The translations under genes were made by a program, and so were the position numbers. A DNA stretch of 64,000 nt, from positions 5,032,991 to 5,096,990 of the forward strand of contig NC_020167.2 in assembly GCF_000224145.3 (NCBI RefSeq), given 5' to 3'. Origin of the DNA: Ciona intestinalis. Lineage: Eukaryota > Chordata > Ascidiacea > Phlebobranchia > Cionidae. Position 1 is the first letter of the stretch, and every line of letters begins with the position of its first letter. The notes beneath the pieces were generated by a model. The model saw only the letters and a program-made list of their open reading frames with translations. It was not told where the DNA came from and ran no database searches. Positions 38,026 through 49,355 of the stretch are shown in pieces.

Positions 38026-38534
38026 CAACAATGTCTTATTTACGTACGTATTTAACACTGTATTTTGTAATAACAGCAGAACAGACAATTGTATCTAATT
38101 TCAGTATATTAACACGATACAGCATATGAACTCCAATTCTAATGTAACTAAATGGCTCTTAAATTTAGACAGCTTCGTAGGTTATGTTTTATATAACAAA
38201 ACAATTAAAGAATTTATTTGTTGCTTTTTCTTTATTTTTTCAAACAGTACCTTTATTTAAAAAGAATAAAGTTTAAAATATTTTCCGCTCAAATGCCAAC
38301 CTGTTTTGATAAATACTTGGAACAAATAGTTTAATACATACTGATTATGCATTAAACGTGATTTAGCACAGCCAAACAAACTGTTGCATTCAGTATAAGC
38401 TTTCATATTAACTGGTATAGGATAACCTATTGAATTATATTTTGGTATTTCTAAGCGTTTTGTGTTGCACAAAACAAATTTAGAATTAAACAAGGCTGAA
38501 TAAAGTAAACATGGCTGAAAAACTTATTTACCCT

Positions 38535-38820
38535 TGCATTGGAAGCAACAACAATCTTATAACACGGCCCATGGGTGTTCTGTTTTATATACCTTATGTC
38601 CTTTTACAAGCTAGGTAACTTTGTAGTTGTTATTTATAAACGGATGACTGACAATTTAGACAACCCATAAGGAACCACAAGAACAAAGTTAAAGCAGCTA
38701 TTGTCGAGTGTCTTGTCTAAGGACACATATGCCCAGAATGGTGGCAGCTTTGAGCTTTGAAGCTGTATCATCTGTGCTAGAGGCGGGCGCTCTAACTATT
38801 ATACCATGACACCTGACTAA
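38535..38820 (-). repeat. SINE, reversed (right copy)
   Basis: Near-identical to the SINE at 34795-35065, as part of the larger duplication. Confidence 0.7.
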
Positions 38821-39591
38821 TTTATGAAAAAAAAAACACAATGACAATACAATTGTATATCTAATAACATTTACCAAGTGTCAAGTTGACAACATCTTTA
38901 AATTCAATAACTACGTAAATGAATCATAACAATCAAGTAGTTTAATTAAAAGAGTGTACTCAAAAAAGGTATATATAAACCCTATCATTGCTTTAATGAT
39001 AAACTTTGGCCAAAGTTAAAACACAAACCCCTCTTGTTTCCTTGTTTCTAAAAAGAAATTTCAGGTGTATTCAAATTCAATAGGTAAACTTGTAAGCACT
39101 AAGCAGCGTTTTAAATGCAAATTCTCCGATATCATAAATAGTAGCATAAAACAACGCTACATAAACTCAGGGGAGATGAGTTTTATCTAGTCTTGGGTAC
39201 AACAAAACGTATACTTATACCTTCTACCCAAAGTCCGTATATAAATACATGTTTATATACGGACTCTGCTTCTACCTATTCATAAACGTCAAGTCTCCAA
39301 ATAATAACAACATAGGTTAAAATACAACGCCTATTAAATTTTCGCTGTAACAAAATATGATGTTTTGCTTTATAGGACCTAAATGAATTCCGGTTTTCGG
39401 TTGACTTTTTTTACAGTCATCGGGATTTTTAGAGGGCCACCAATATAAATATACAAGATCTTTAGCTTTACTTGGTCGCAGGATTTTAATATACCCAGTA
39501 ATGATAAACTCTATATTAAACTTTATAATGTAGATTCAACGATACTGTTAAAATCAAGTTAGACTTACAAGTGGACAAACTTATCTTTGTT

Positions 39592-39641
39592 NNNNNNNNN
39601 NNNNNNNNNNNNNNNNNNNNNNNNNNNNNNNNNNNNNNNNN
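39592..39641. other. Assembly gap (N)
   Basis: 50 N bases in the right copy; the left copy has readable sequence at this position (about 35842-35930). Confidence 0.99.
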
Positions 39642-39823
39642 TTTGTATTATTTTTAACATCAATATAAATAACAGTTAGGCATGAGATGGGATAAAACAT
39701 GCTTCAGTGGTTCGCACCAGATTGAAAAGAGGTAGTTGTGGCATCAGTACCATACATAAAGTTTAATAGAGCTGGGAAAAGGTGAACTTTAAGAAAGGTT
39801 TATGAAAAAACAACAACCAAAGG

Positions 39824-42800
39824 CTATAAAACGCTGTTGTCGATTAAAACATTTGTGGATGAACAATCTTGAAACGTTGCTGGTGTACCAACGTCACAAC
39901 GGGAGTGTCTACCGGACGTCTCAAAATTTTGATTGGTTCGGTTCATAGGCGTCATGGGCATACTACATGCGGTGCTGGGTCGCGTAGATGGTCGTGACGG
40001 TGTTCTTGTCACGGGAGCGCTCGACGTCTGGTACCGCAATGGCTGCAAACCAGGAGTGCTCATTCGGCGTGGAGTCGTGGCCACCATAGTTTGGTGCGGA
40101 GTTGCCGGTGGCGGTTGGCGTTGGTAAATTTGTTGAAATTGCTGCGGCTGCTGTTGTGATGTCGGGACCTGCACGTATAGCGCCTGTGTGACGTCAGATC
40201 TCTGCGACATTGTTGCGTAGTAAGCTGGGTGCTGGGCTCGCACCAACGTGACCCCTTCATCTCGTTGACTCAATGCTTCTGTTGGTACAATGCTGGTTGA
40301 TGTATGGCGTGGCGTTATGTGGTTTAATGGCATCAACTCATGAGCATCATGTTCGCTCCGGACAGATTCACCTGGGTTGAAAAGCGGTGTTAAAAAAAGC
40401 TTAAACCAGAAAGTTTAATAAGCATAAATGGTGCTGAGACAAACCTTCTGCGCTTCTTCCTGATTCTGTCAACTTTCGAGCTCTAGGCTTGCGGTCTGGT
40501 GTCACAAACACATAAGTGTACAGCACAGCACCAACAGAGCAACCAATTATCGGCCCGGCAATGTAAACCTAAAAAATCATGTCATTTATACCTTGTTCTA
40601 AATATTTTCATGCTTACAATAACGCAACAATATATATTTAATCGTACATTAAAAAAATTCATAAAAAGAAGTTTAATATAAAGAAATGTAACTTGGGTTT
40701 CCTCTTGTGGCAGTTGTTATAACACAGCTTACCAGTTATCACGTATATTGGATAACAAGAGTAAGCATTTCAACACGTCTTTATCGGCAAACCTCTACTT
40801 ACCCATAGATTAGTGTAGTACTTGGAAAGTAGGGCAGGTGGAAGCGATCTTACTGGATTCATGCTTGACCCGGTTAAACGACCCTGTCAAGATAAGACAT
40901 GATAATCAACTATAGACAACCAGAACAGAGTTTCTAAGAACAGTACGCTATGATAAAGGTCTACCGAAAAACTTTTACTAATTAGCAATTATGAAAAAAT
41001 GGGCACATAATACTGTGGGGTATGATGGGATACTTTTAGCACATGTTGTTCCGTATTTCCTAATCATGTGTAAAACAATTACCAATGTTATTTTTGAATT
41101 CGAAATGTTTTTAATTTACTACCAAACCAGACGAGAAAATAAAATAAACGTGTAGGCCTATTTTTTTCCTAACGTGTTTGACCCTGAACAGATTCACAAG
41201 ACCCACGTGTAGCGTATACCCTTAACGACCACTGAAATGGATTCATAAAAAAAATGTTGCTATAGTGCTTCATGTTTTATTGGAAATGTATCTTATGAAA
41301 ACTATAGGTCAGCCAGTTCGCCTAAATTGTGTATTCCCTTTAGAATGAAATGATATATTATTACTCGGTCTCCATTAGTTTTTCTCCAATCTTTGATTAA
41401 ACTTTTTTTTAACTTACCGCCCACAAAGTGTTCGCGAGGTAAGCCATTCCCACAGGGATAGCGGACGATCCGAGTTGTGATTGGCTGGTCGCGTATGTTG
41501 CTAACCACGTGACGATGAGAACGACTGACTGTAAAACCTCGATTCCAAAACCCTGGAGAGGCTCCAGCCCTTCGTGAAGTCGAGATACGGCGTTCATTTG
41601 TTGATTTTCCGAAGGAAACATTCTGCCAAAACATATTAACGATGAAAATAACCAGCATTTAGCAATAGAACATGCATAGTAGGGTGGGGAAAAGATGAGA
41701 CATCTTTTCATTCTATTTGTTTGTCCTATTTTGTAGTAAACAAAGAACATTCAACGAATTATAAAACCATATTCTCACGACTCCCATAGACCGTTGTTAA
41801 TTGTTTAAAACACAATCAGTATATTTGTATATTATGAGCTAACGGTGTTCCATCTTACTCCACACTGTCCACAGTACTGTATTTTTAATTGTGAAGAAAA
41901 TCTAAGTAGCAATATGATATGCTGACAACGTGTTCTAGGAAGACTTACAAACGATACACATTAGATGTTCAACGCCAAGGTTACGAATCGCTACAACCCT
42001 TGCTTTAACTAAATTTCCGAGACAACCATAAGTGGTTTGCATTGGAGCGAGGCAGTTTCGCTCTATTAGCGATACAACCGCAAACACGTCTTGCGGTTTG
42101 GCGCTAGGCAGCAGTGTTTAAAGTCGAATACCGTTTCCATGGACTGTAATTTCATCCGAAAAAACAACGTCAACTGCGAATGTGTTGCTTTTTTCGGTCG
42201 AAAATCAGCGTCAACTGTGGATGTGTTATTTTTAAAAGGGATGAAAATGGACCGACCCCGCACCTCGCCACAGAACCTTACCCATCTAGAATATACAATC
42301 CTAATATTAGTCTTTACCCATAGCAAAGTGCAGCGGCGGTAAAACTTCCACCAAGTTGAGCCAGGCAGAACACTGCAGCTTTGACCACGGTCATGTGACC
42401 GGCAATCACCATGGCAAAGGTCACCGCCGGGTTCATATGACCCCCACTGATCTTCTCGAAGCATTGAATTAACGTAGCATATGTCAGCGCGATCCCAACG
42501 CTTGTCTGTGACGAGAAAATGTTAAATTTTAAGTAGTACGTATTATATACACAAATATATATATAGATTAGACTGTGGGGTAGGATGGTTACCGTTCGCA
42601 CATAATGTCCCATATTTCATATAATCGTGTTTTTAACAGTTTATATTGTTTTATAGTCGTAAGAATCTGGTTTATACTTTTGTAAAAACATTATTTGTTT
42701 GCTACCAAATGAGACAATTAAAGAGAGTAAAAACATAAACCATCCTACCCCTACCCACTTACTATATATTGGAACACAGAACGTACCTGCAACGGGTCAG

Positions 42801-43468
42801 AAGCATAGGAGATGAGTTGTTTCGATCGCGCGTCTAACGCGGTATTTGCTGCAAGAAAATATTGAAATTTATTTGACTAGCTGCTACGGTAGATTATTTA
42901 AGCAAGGTTGATAGAGATTTTACAGCTTTACTCTTTATTCGCGTGGTAGCCTAGGGCAACCAGCAGCAAGCCAAACATGAGACTTTGATGCTGTATATTA
43001 ATAAATGAATGTAACTTACAAGTTACCATGTATGTTACTTTGTGGGTAATTCTTTGATTTTTTTATGTGTTTGTTTATATTGTACGGCTGACAAATTAGA
43101 CAGTGCATAAAGGTGGCTGTACACAGTATATCCGGAACTCGTCCGTTTTGTCTGTTTTGTCCGATTTCACTGCCGCATGCGGAATTGGACATGGGTTTCC
43201 ATACGACTTTGCATGCGAATTCGCACGTCGGATACTGTGTACAGCCACCTTAAGAGACCACTGGGTTATTATGCATAATAAACTTACCTGCAGTGGAAGG
43301 CGCCATCATATGGCTAAGACACACAATAAAAATAAAGATGAAAGTAGCAAGAAATTCAGCAGCTGATGACCTCCACAAGTCAACATCCGACAGTTGGCTC
43401 TTCACGCTCTGCAGCGCCCTCTTACGGCGGCTATGAAGCTTTGTTACGTCTTTCCGGTCGTTATTCAT
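39824..43468 (-). CDS. Aquaporin-family channel with NPA and NPV boxes and a long C-terminal tail
   Basis: Six-helix membrane channel of the MIP family. Coding exons 5' to 3': 43468-43288, 42848-42787, 42505-42318, 41622-41418, 40883-40803, 40568-40445, 40371-39824; 1389 nt, 462 aa, phases agree. The first half has SGGHMNPAVT with NPA at 106-108. The second half has TGSSMNPVRSL with NPV at 221-223 instead of NPA; the pore arginine R224 is kept. By alignment to AQP1, the other selectivity-filter positions are Ile86, Thr209 and Ser218, where AQP1 has Phe, His and Cys. The N-terminus is basic (KLHSRRKRALQSVK). The last exon codes a 181-residue Gln/Pro/Thr/Ser-rich cytoplasmic tail (SQQQPQQFQQIYQRQPPPAT), longer than in AQP1 and reminiscent of insect big brain. 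The start ATG at 43468 gives a short N-terminus before helix 1. Which solute passes cannot be read from this. Confidence 0.9.
40682..40790 (-). repeat. SINE fragment (reversed), right copy
   Basis: The same fragment as 36958-37100 with an internal deletion (ACACAGCTTACCAGTTATCA). It lies in the aquaporin intron between exons 40883-40803 and 40568-40445. Confidence 0.55.
41013..41170. mobile_element. Degenerate MITE, right copy
   Basis: Counterpart of 37313-37471. Its left end (GTGGGGTATGATGGGATACT) is somewhat closer to the family. Confidence 0.55.
41677..41875. mobile_element. TA-flanked MITE (main family)
   Basis: The left end is TAGTAGGGTGGGGAAAAGAT, with the core in reverse orientation and a worn right end (CCATCTTACTCCACACTGTC). 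It lies in an aquaporin intron, 55 bp upstream of exon 4. Confidence 0.85.
42569..42765. mobile_element. MITE, variant subfamily
   Basis: The ends TAGACTGTGGGGTAGGATGG and CCATCCTACCCCTACCCACT are inverted repeats. They differ consistently from the main family (GGTAGGATGG for GGGAAGATGG). The core is related (GTTTGCTACCAAATGAGACA). It lies in an aquaporin intron. Confidence 0.8.
43000..43108 (-). repeat. SINE fragment (reversed)
   Basis: TGAATGTAACTTACAAGTTACCATG (two family blocks fused by a deletion), then GTTACTTTGTGG and GACAAATTAGACAG, match reversed SINE sequence. It lies in aquaporin intron 1, next to the TTAA MITE. Confidence 0.6.
43112..43249. mobile_element. Palindromic MITE with TTAA-like target site
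   Basis: Second copy of the element at 3033-3158: GGTGGCTGTACACAGTAT at the left and GGATACTGTGTACAGCCACC at the right. Right flank TTAA, left flank TAAA. It lies 39 bp inside aquaporin intron 1 from the exon 1 donor. Confidence 0.8.
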
Positions 43469-46400
43469 GACGACACTGCTGTGAAGGAGTGGTTAGTTTA
43501 AGTAACAAATGACTTCCAGAATTGAATCGTAATAATATTTGAACTAACGACAATACGTGGTATTTTATGAGTTGATTACAATAATTATCCACAATTTAAC
43601 GTTTAGAATGCCTTAATAGTGGCAAAGATTAACGAACCGATTATGAACGTATTTAGTCCAATGTTGTTTGAAAAACAACGGGATTTCAATATACGATAAT
43701 GTTAACGGATTTTAACGATCGCATACTAGTTAATAATTGACTTATACTATTTACCTCTTGTTATGACAAAACGACAAAACCGGATTTTCAGAAATAGGTA
43801 ATCCAAGTCTTCAAAACAATAAAACAGATTCCGATCCACTTAATTTTCAAACGAAACAGTTTTCTAATCACTATGCCTGCAAAAACATGAGCAGATGACG
43901 ATCAATGTAAAGAGTTACGAGTTAAACACCCGCTTAAAAACCGTGTCCACTTTTTAATCCAATAACCACCGCTTGTATCTGTGCACAATTACAATCTTCG
44001 GTAATGAAAGTAAAACAAACTCCTTACTGAAGAAAGAGAGGTTATTTTAATCGCCAGTTCTTACACGCGATTACACTAAGTGGCGTATGACCGAACATCG
44101 GCCAGTATTTTACTAAACGGACAAGGTAGAGACTCCTGTAATACTGCTATTTATAAAAGCATTCTTTTTTTGGAAAACATAACAACAAAACCTGCATATA
44201 AATAAAAATATGGTATGAATATATTAGCACATCACAATCTTATCGCATCTGTGGTTTGATGTCAATTTATCCATTCCCGTCTTCGTGACAAGGTTCGATC
44301 AAACATTGAAGTGTCAACAAACAAACCCTCCTTGCCCAACGAAGCGTGCAGACCCCCGCATCCGGGGTCCACATCTGCCGTGCCTGCGCATGCGCACTAG
44401 CACGCTTGCAAAGGTGCTGTTTCAACCCAGAGGTCACAAGAAGCAGTGGAGCGTGACCAGCAGCGGAAACCAACGAAAGTTATGAACATAAAGCTATGAG
44501 TTAAGTCACAGTGGAATTGGGTCTAACTATTCACATTGTGACGTAATGCCTAAACGTCCTTTGTTGGACAAGAATCCGAACTGGTTACCCCTTCAATTAT
44601 TTCGAGAGTTAAATCCGGTCTTTAGGGTCATTTATACGATACGATAAAAGCCACGCGTTGACGGCCTTTGTTGGAAAACAATTAAACAATCAGGTATGTA
44701 TCGCGTAACAATACAAAGCGCGTGTAACAAACGCCTCAAGCGAAGAGTTAAATTTCTTAAATTTTGATGTTTTGATACAGGAGCGGATTAACTCAGTGAC
44801 GCTTTGCAACGACATACCGCACGTATTCGTTCATTTTCATAACCTACCGACGGTCTTTTCCTAAAACGAACAGTAATTCAAAACCGTGGCCAATTTTCAT
44901 ACCTAATACGGTTTTTTCAGAGATTTTTGCAACACAATACAAGCTCGTATTAACCGATCCCTATTACATATTATTACCGAAATCCCTTGTGTCTAACCCA
45001 CTTATTACGACGGTAGGCAGGAATTTCATCCTTCCGTGTCACGCACTACTGACTGCAGATACGCTCGCTGACTACATACTTTCCTGGGGTTGTACGAAGT
45101 CAAAACGGTTCAAAATCGCCGGAGCGGTACAATAGATCTAAAGAATCGAGATTCTGTTTGATTGTCCGCCTATTGGAAAGAAAAGTTGCTCGTAAATGCA
45201 ACAGCTCTAAACTGCATTTTTCAGACTTTTACCCCTGCGGAATTATATTTCTGTATTTTAACTTTAAAGAGAAACAAATCTACACACCTTTCTATACTTC
45301 TTTAAGAAGCTTATTCTGTAGGGGCTAGGGTAACATTACACACAAACCAAGCTTTCTTAAACTGAGACACTGTTTGCTTTCTACTACTTGAATCGTCGCG
45401 GTTTCTGGTGAGACAGTCGTTAAACAAAACCTTTACCAGACCCCGTCTTCTGGTTGGGCGAATGAATTTCGCAGCTTTCAATGCGTGCGAGAGAGAGCGC
45501 GTATAGCTCTGGAAAAAGAGAAAGGGCAGTAATAGAGATCGTATACGCACGGCCTTGAATAAACAGTCGCTGTTGGAATTTGGGATTAGACAGGAAATTG
45601 ACAATTAAGTGGCTTCCGAACTCGAAACAACGGACATTCATGAAGGAAATGGGTTTCGCATGGCCAACTGCACCGTGCGTTGGCATTGAGATTATGTTTT
45701 GTGTACATGCCTTGATTCACACCTGTTTGGCAAAGTGGATAACAAATGACGTCACAATATAAGTTGTCCCCCAACGAAGCAGCGCAGCGTGTGAAACCCA
45801 ATGATGGATAATCACATGATTTTTCTTGAATGGAAAATTAAATTTTCCGCTAAAATTTGAACATTTCTACTGTAGCTCCAGATTTAACGAAAAAAACAGC
45901 GAGGCTTGTTAAATTTCGCGCAATAAGTAACGTGACATTTGTGAAAAGTATCCAAAACGCCAGTTATTAAATTATCCTGAAGTTTTTGAACCAGCGTACT
46001 ACCTTATCATAACTACGTACGTTCTCGTAGGCTTACGTTATTTGGCCATTTTGTAAAACCGTTAATTAAAAAATTAAACTTAAAAGAGTATAGGACTACA
46101 AAATTTTTAACAAAATTTAGAGTGAGTATGTGATCACGCTTGTTATAGATCAATCATTCGATTTAATCTTGTTTCCTATATGCTCGACCGGGTAGAGAGT
46201 TAACTGGGCCGGTTCCGCGAGTAATGTGACGGGCGACTACTGCATTATGCATTAGCATTGTGCGTGGGAACAAGACGCTTTCCTGTGACGTCACAAAGGC
46301 CCGTGTTCCCACGGTCCTGCAAATCCCAAAGGAGTGCTACACGATTGGTTGGTTTAGTCACGGGGGGCAATAGTTGGGTAAAATGGGACAAGCAGAAAAG

Positions 46401-46736
46401 ATTGATAGCTCATGAAAACAAAAGTTCGCTAATCGATAAAGGAATTTGCATCAAAAAGCACCGAATCCGTTTTTAAACCACTCATCAAACGGCAATAAAC
46501 AATGTACCAGATCGATGCGAAAGCGAGGACAACGCCGGATTAAATGAGATGCAATCTAAAGAACGTACGTTAACAGACATTATAAAATGGTCACTCAGAT
46601 TTATATCCAGACATAGCGGAACTTTGAAAGCAAACAGTCTGTTTGTCCCAAATTGGACTTTCGTTTATCCTTTCGACATCAAAGAATATAAGCTATAACT
46701 TACTCCAAAATCGTGTGTTTATTAAACGCTACAATA
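43469..46736. other. Intergenic: aquaporin 5' flank
   Basis: I recognise no coding exon here. The stretch holds the aquaporin upstream region, including a perfect NRF1-like palindrome (44385-44396) and TGACGTCA sites at 45747 and 46286. It is almost free of the MITEs common elsewhere in the window. Confidence 0.4.
44385..44396. promoter_or_regulatory. NRF1-like palindrome
   Basis: TGCGCATGCGCA is a perfect match to the vertebrate NRF1 consensus. It sits in a locally GC-rich patch (44290-44420), 917 bp upstream of the aquaporin start codon. A promoter role is inferred from motif and position only. Confidence 0.35.
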
Positions 46737-46925
46737 TAGTATAGGCTGGGGTAAGATGGTCCATGCTTACATTCTGTTTTACCATGCTATTTGCTGATAA
46801 ACAAATAATATTTACAGAGTTACATAAACATACCATCATAACTCTAAAACAGCGTAGCTGGTTGTTAAAAACACAGTTAGGAAATACGGGTTATCACGTG
46901 CTAACGGCATCCATCCTATTCTATA
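46737..46925. mobile_element. MITE, variant subfamily
   Basis: TAGTATAGGCTGGGGTAAGA at the left, CATCCATCCTATTCTATA at the right, and GGTTGTTAAAAACACAGTTA in the core, as in the other variant copies. A main-family copy starts about 20 bp further on. Confidence 0.7.
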
Positions 46926-46946
46926 GCTTTATTATGCCATTGCATG

Positions 46947-47147
46947 GTAGGGTGGAAGAAGATCGGACACCTTCAACACATAATATCCAAATATCCGCCT
47001 GATTGGGTTTTAAACAATTAACAATAGTCTATGAGAGTCGTGACGATATTTACGGTTGTAAAATTCTTTGATTTTCTGTATAATACCAAGTGCGATGAAA
47101 AATTAAATTAAAAGGTGTCCGGTGTCCCATCTTTCCCCACCCTACTA
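46947..47147. mobile_element. TA-flanked MITE (main family)
   Basis: The left end is GGTAGGGTGGAAGAAGATCG and the right end CATCTTTCCCCACCCTACTA. There is a small local duplication (GGTGTCCGGTGTCC) before the right end. Confidence 0.87.
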
Positions 47148-49236
47148 TATATTTAATCGGCTCTCGCTTGACCTGATAAACCATGAAACTGTCCGCTGCT
47201 ATCAGTTCATCAGCACAGGTCGGTTCCCACACCAAAGGCCTCTGTCCACTATTAATCATCGCATTAACTGGATGTTTAGCGGGCGCGAAATTGCCGTGAA
47301 AATTGCCACGACAGATCGAGCAAGTGGACCGAAGACAACCGGTTTCAACCAGTTCATTCAGGTCACCGAGCCGGACCGAGAAATTGAAAATTTATGCGAA
47401 GTCGAATTCAGTTAACAGTTATTGAATTTCAAAACAACTCGTTTAATAGATGTAATTGAATTAATTAATAAGGCGCGAACTAATCGGTCTAACTTTTTCA
47501 TTGTCGAATTTTCATCGTACAATCTCTGTACACATATGCTGGGACTGTATAACGTTTTAGTCATATTGCCTGTTTGAAACTGACTGGTGTTTACACTCGC
47601 TTATACTTAGCAGTGACTTGACTGATCTGCAAACGCTTTCTGTTTCTGCTGTATCGACTCCACGGCCATTCCTGGAATGCTACATTCCATCACTGAGCTA
47701 AATACAAATCCATGCACCCCGTCGTTACGGGCGCGAACGTATTTTTACAAGGGGAACAAAAGTCATCCACTTACACCACGGGACCGGCCAGCGGGAGGTG
47801 TCAATCAAGTGACGTCACAGCAGGGGCTCTGCATAGCGTGAGTTCAATTAGGTTCAAAAACAAACAAAGCACCTACGTAGTGAAAGTCGTGCCAATGACC
47901 TGATATTAGACAATTCACGTTTTTACGAATGCTGTTTAATAATTCAAACACTCTCGCAGTAGAAAAAATGGCCGTGCCTCCTCACAGGTTAGCGGTAATG
48001 GTCCCACGCTCTAGTCTAAACCAAACGCTGATTAAAAATGCATCAGTCATGCGGTACTGTTATACATATGGCGTATACATTAGAAAATGCCTAAAACGGT
48101 AAATTTACTACAAGCATGGATATTTCTTATCTAAAAAAAACATACTTTCTTCCAGTCATAATAGCGAATCAAATAATAAGTATTCTGGTTTTAAAAACTT
48201 AACTATAAGATGAACTCTATAATATACTGTCTCCAGCTTTAATGTCCTCGAATCAGGTTTGAATGCAACCACCTTTACACACTGTGTTCTATTTTTATCT
48301 GAGATTGTAAAAGTTTCATTCGATTGCTTTTTGTCCTCGCAATCGATTACCTTGCAATCATTTCGCAAGGAAGACAATGCATTGGTGCTGCGGGCGATCT
48401 TTATCTGAGCGACCTTCGTTTGTTGTATTTACAATTGGTGCTTTAAAAACGTCACTAACACGAATTAATCTGTTTACTCGTTTGAAAGCTGTAATAGCAG
48501 TTTGTTTGTTGAAATGTTGACAACTTTGCAACAAATACGAAAACACCACACAGACAACAAACAGTTTAAAATATAACTTGGGGAATAAATGTAAGGCAAC
48601 AAAAAGTTAACTTAAACTTGTAAATCCCAAAACATTCTTCGTGTTATCGGGTTCCTCGCTTTGTTACAACTATATATGTGTGTACATTTGTCAAACGTAC
48701 ACATCTATATTTATTCCAGGCACAAATGTATTTTGGTACAAATGGTTAGATAATAACAACAGAACACTTATTTTACAGCTAATTAATGTTGGGTGATATA
48801 TTTGCGTACGCCCGTACGGTGTTGTCTGCCTTGTAAACAGTATGGTATAATTACTAAAAATAAATGAAATTGGATTATTATTACTATATACTCAGTTAGT
48901 TTGTTAATATTTTCCATTTGGGTTTTGGTTATACGTTACTATAGCGACCGAAGGTTGGTTTAGCAACCGCTTTTTTTTTCTCACACCTTTTCTGGAGTAG
49001 TTTGACCGTAACGTCTTTTATAACTATACCGTGGTTGCCAAAATCCGTTACTTTGTTGTTTTAGCTAATTTGACTTTCGCTACTGTATCCGAAGAGATAT
49101 TTTTCACATTTAAACATATAGTTTTTCACTTTACGTAGCTAAATAATACAAATAAATCAATCACATCGACTCAATGGTAATTATATGCTGTTCTTGTTCA
49201 ATAGTTTGTACACTAACACTTTTCAACAATATACCA
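47148..49236. other. Intergenic, no gene recognised
   Basis: About 2 kb without a recognisable exon, MITE or SINE. It contains a TGACGTCA palindrome at 47810-47817. The Reeler gene's 3' end lies at its right edge. Confidence 0.4.
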
Positions 49237-49242
49237 TTTATT
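49237..49242 (-). terminator. Possible poly(A) signal of the Reeler gene
   Basis: AATAAA on the minus strand about 115 nt after the Reeler stop codon. Confidence 0.5.
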
Positions 49243-49355
49243 ACAATGCAACTATAGACCCGCCGCTGTTGAGAAAATACACAATTAAGAAGAACAATTG
49301 TACAGATTAACGTGTTGAATCTGTTACACTATCATAAACATCATTTTTTTTTAAT

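Larger units (their letters stand above)
38026..41594. repeat. Right copy of the ~3.6 kb tandem duplication
   Basis: Counterpart of 34277-37896. It joins in phase to aquaporin exons 1-3 further right, so this copy is used for the main gene model. Confidence 0.9.

Noticed and set aside
44267-44485. GC-rich open frames on both strands near 44.3-44.5 kb
   Set aside because: They overlap each other on opposite strands, show no domain, and lie in a putative promoter region with an NRF1-like site.
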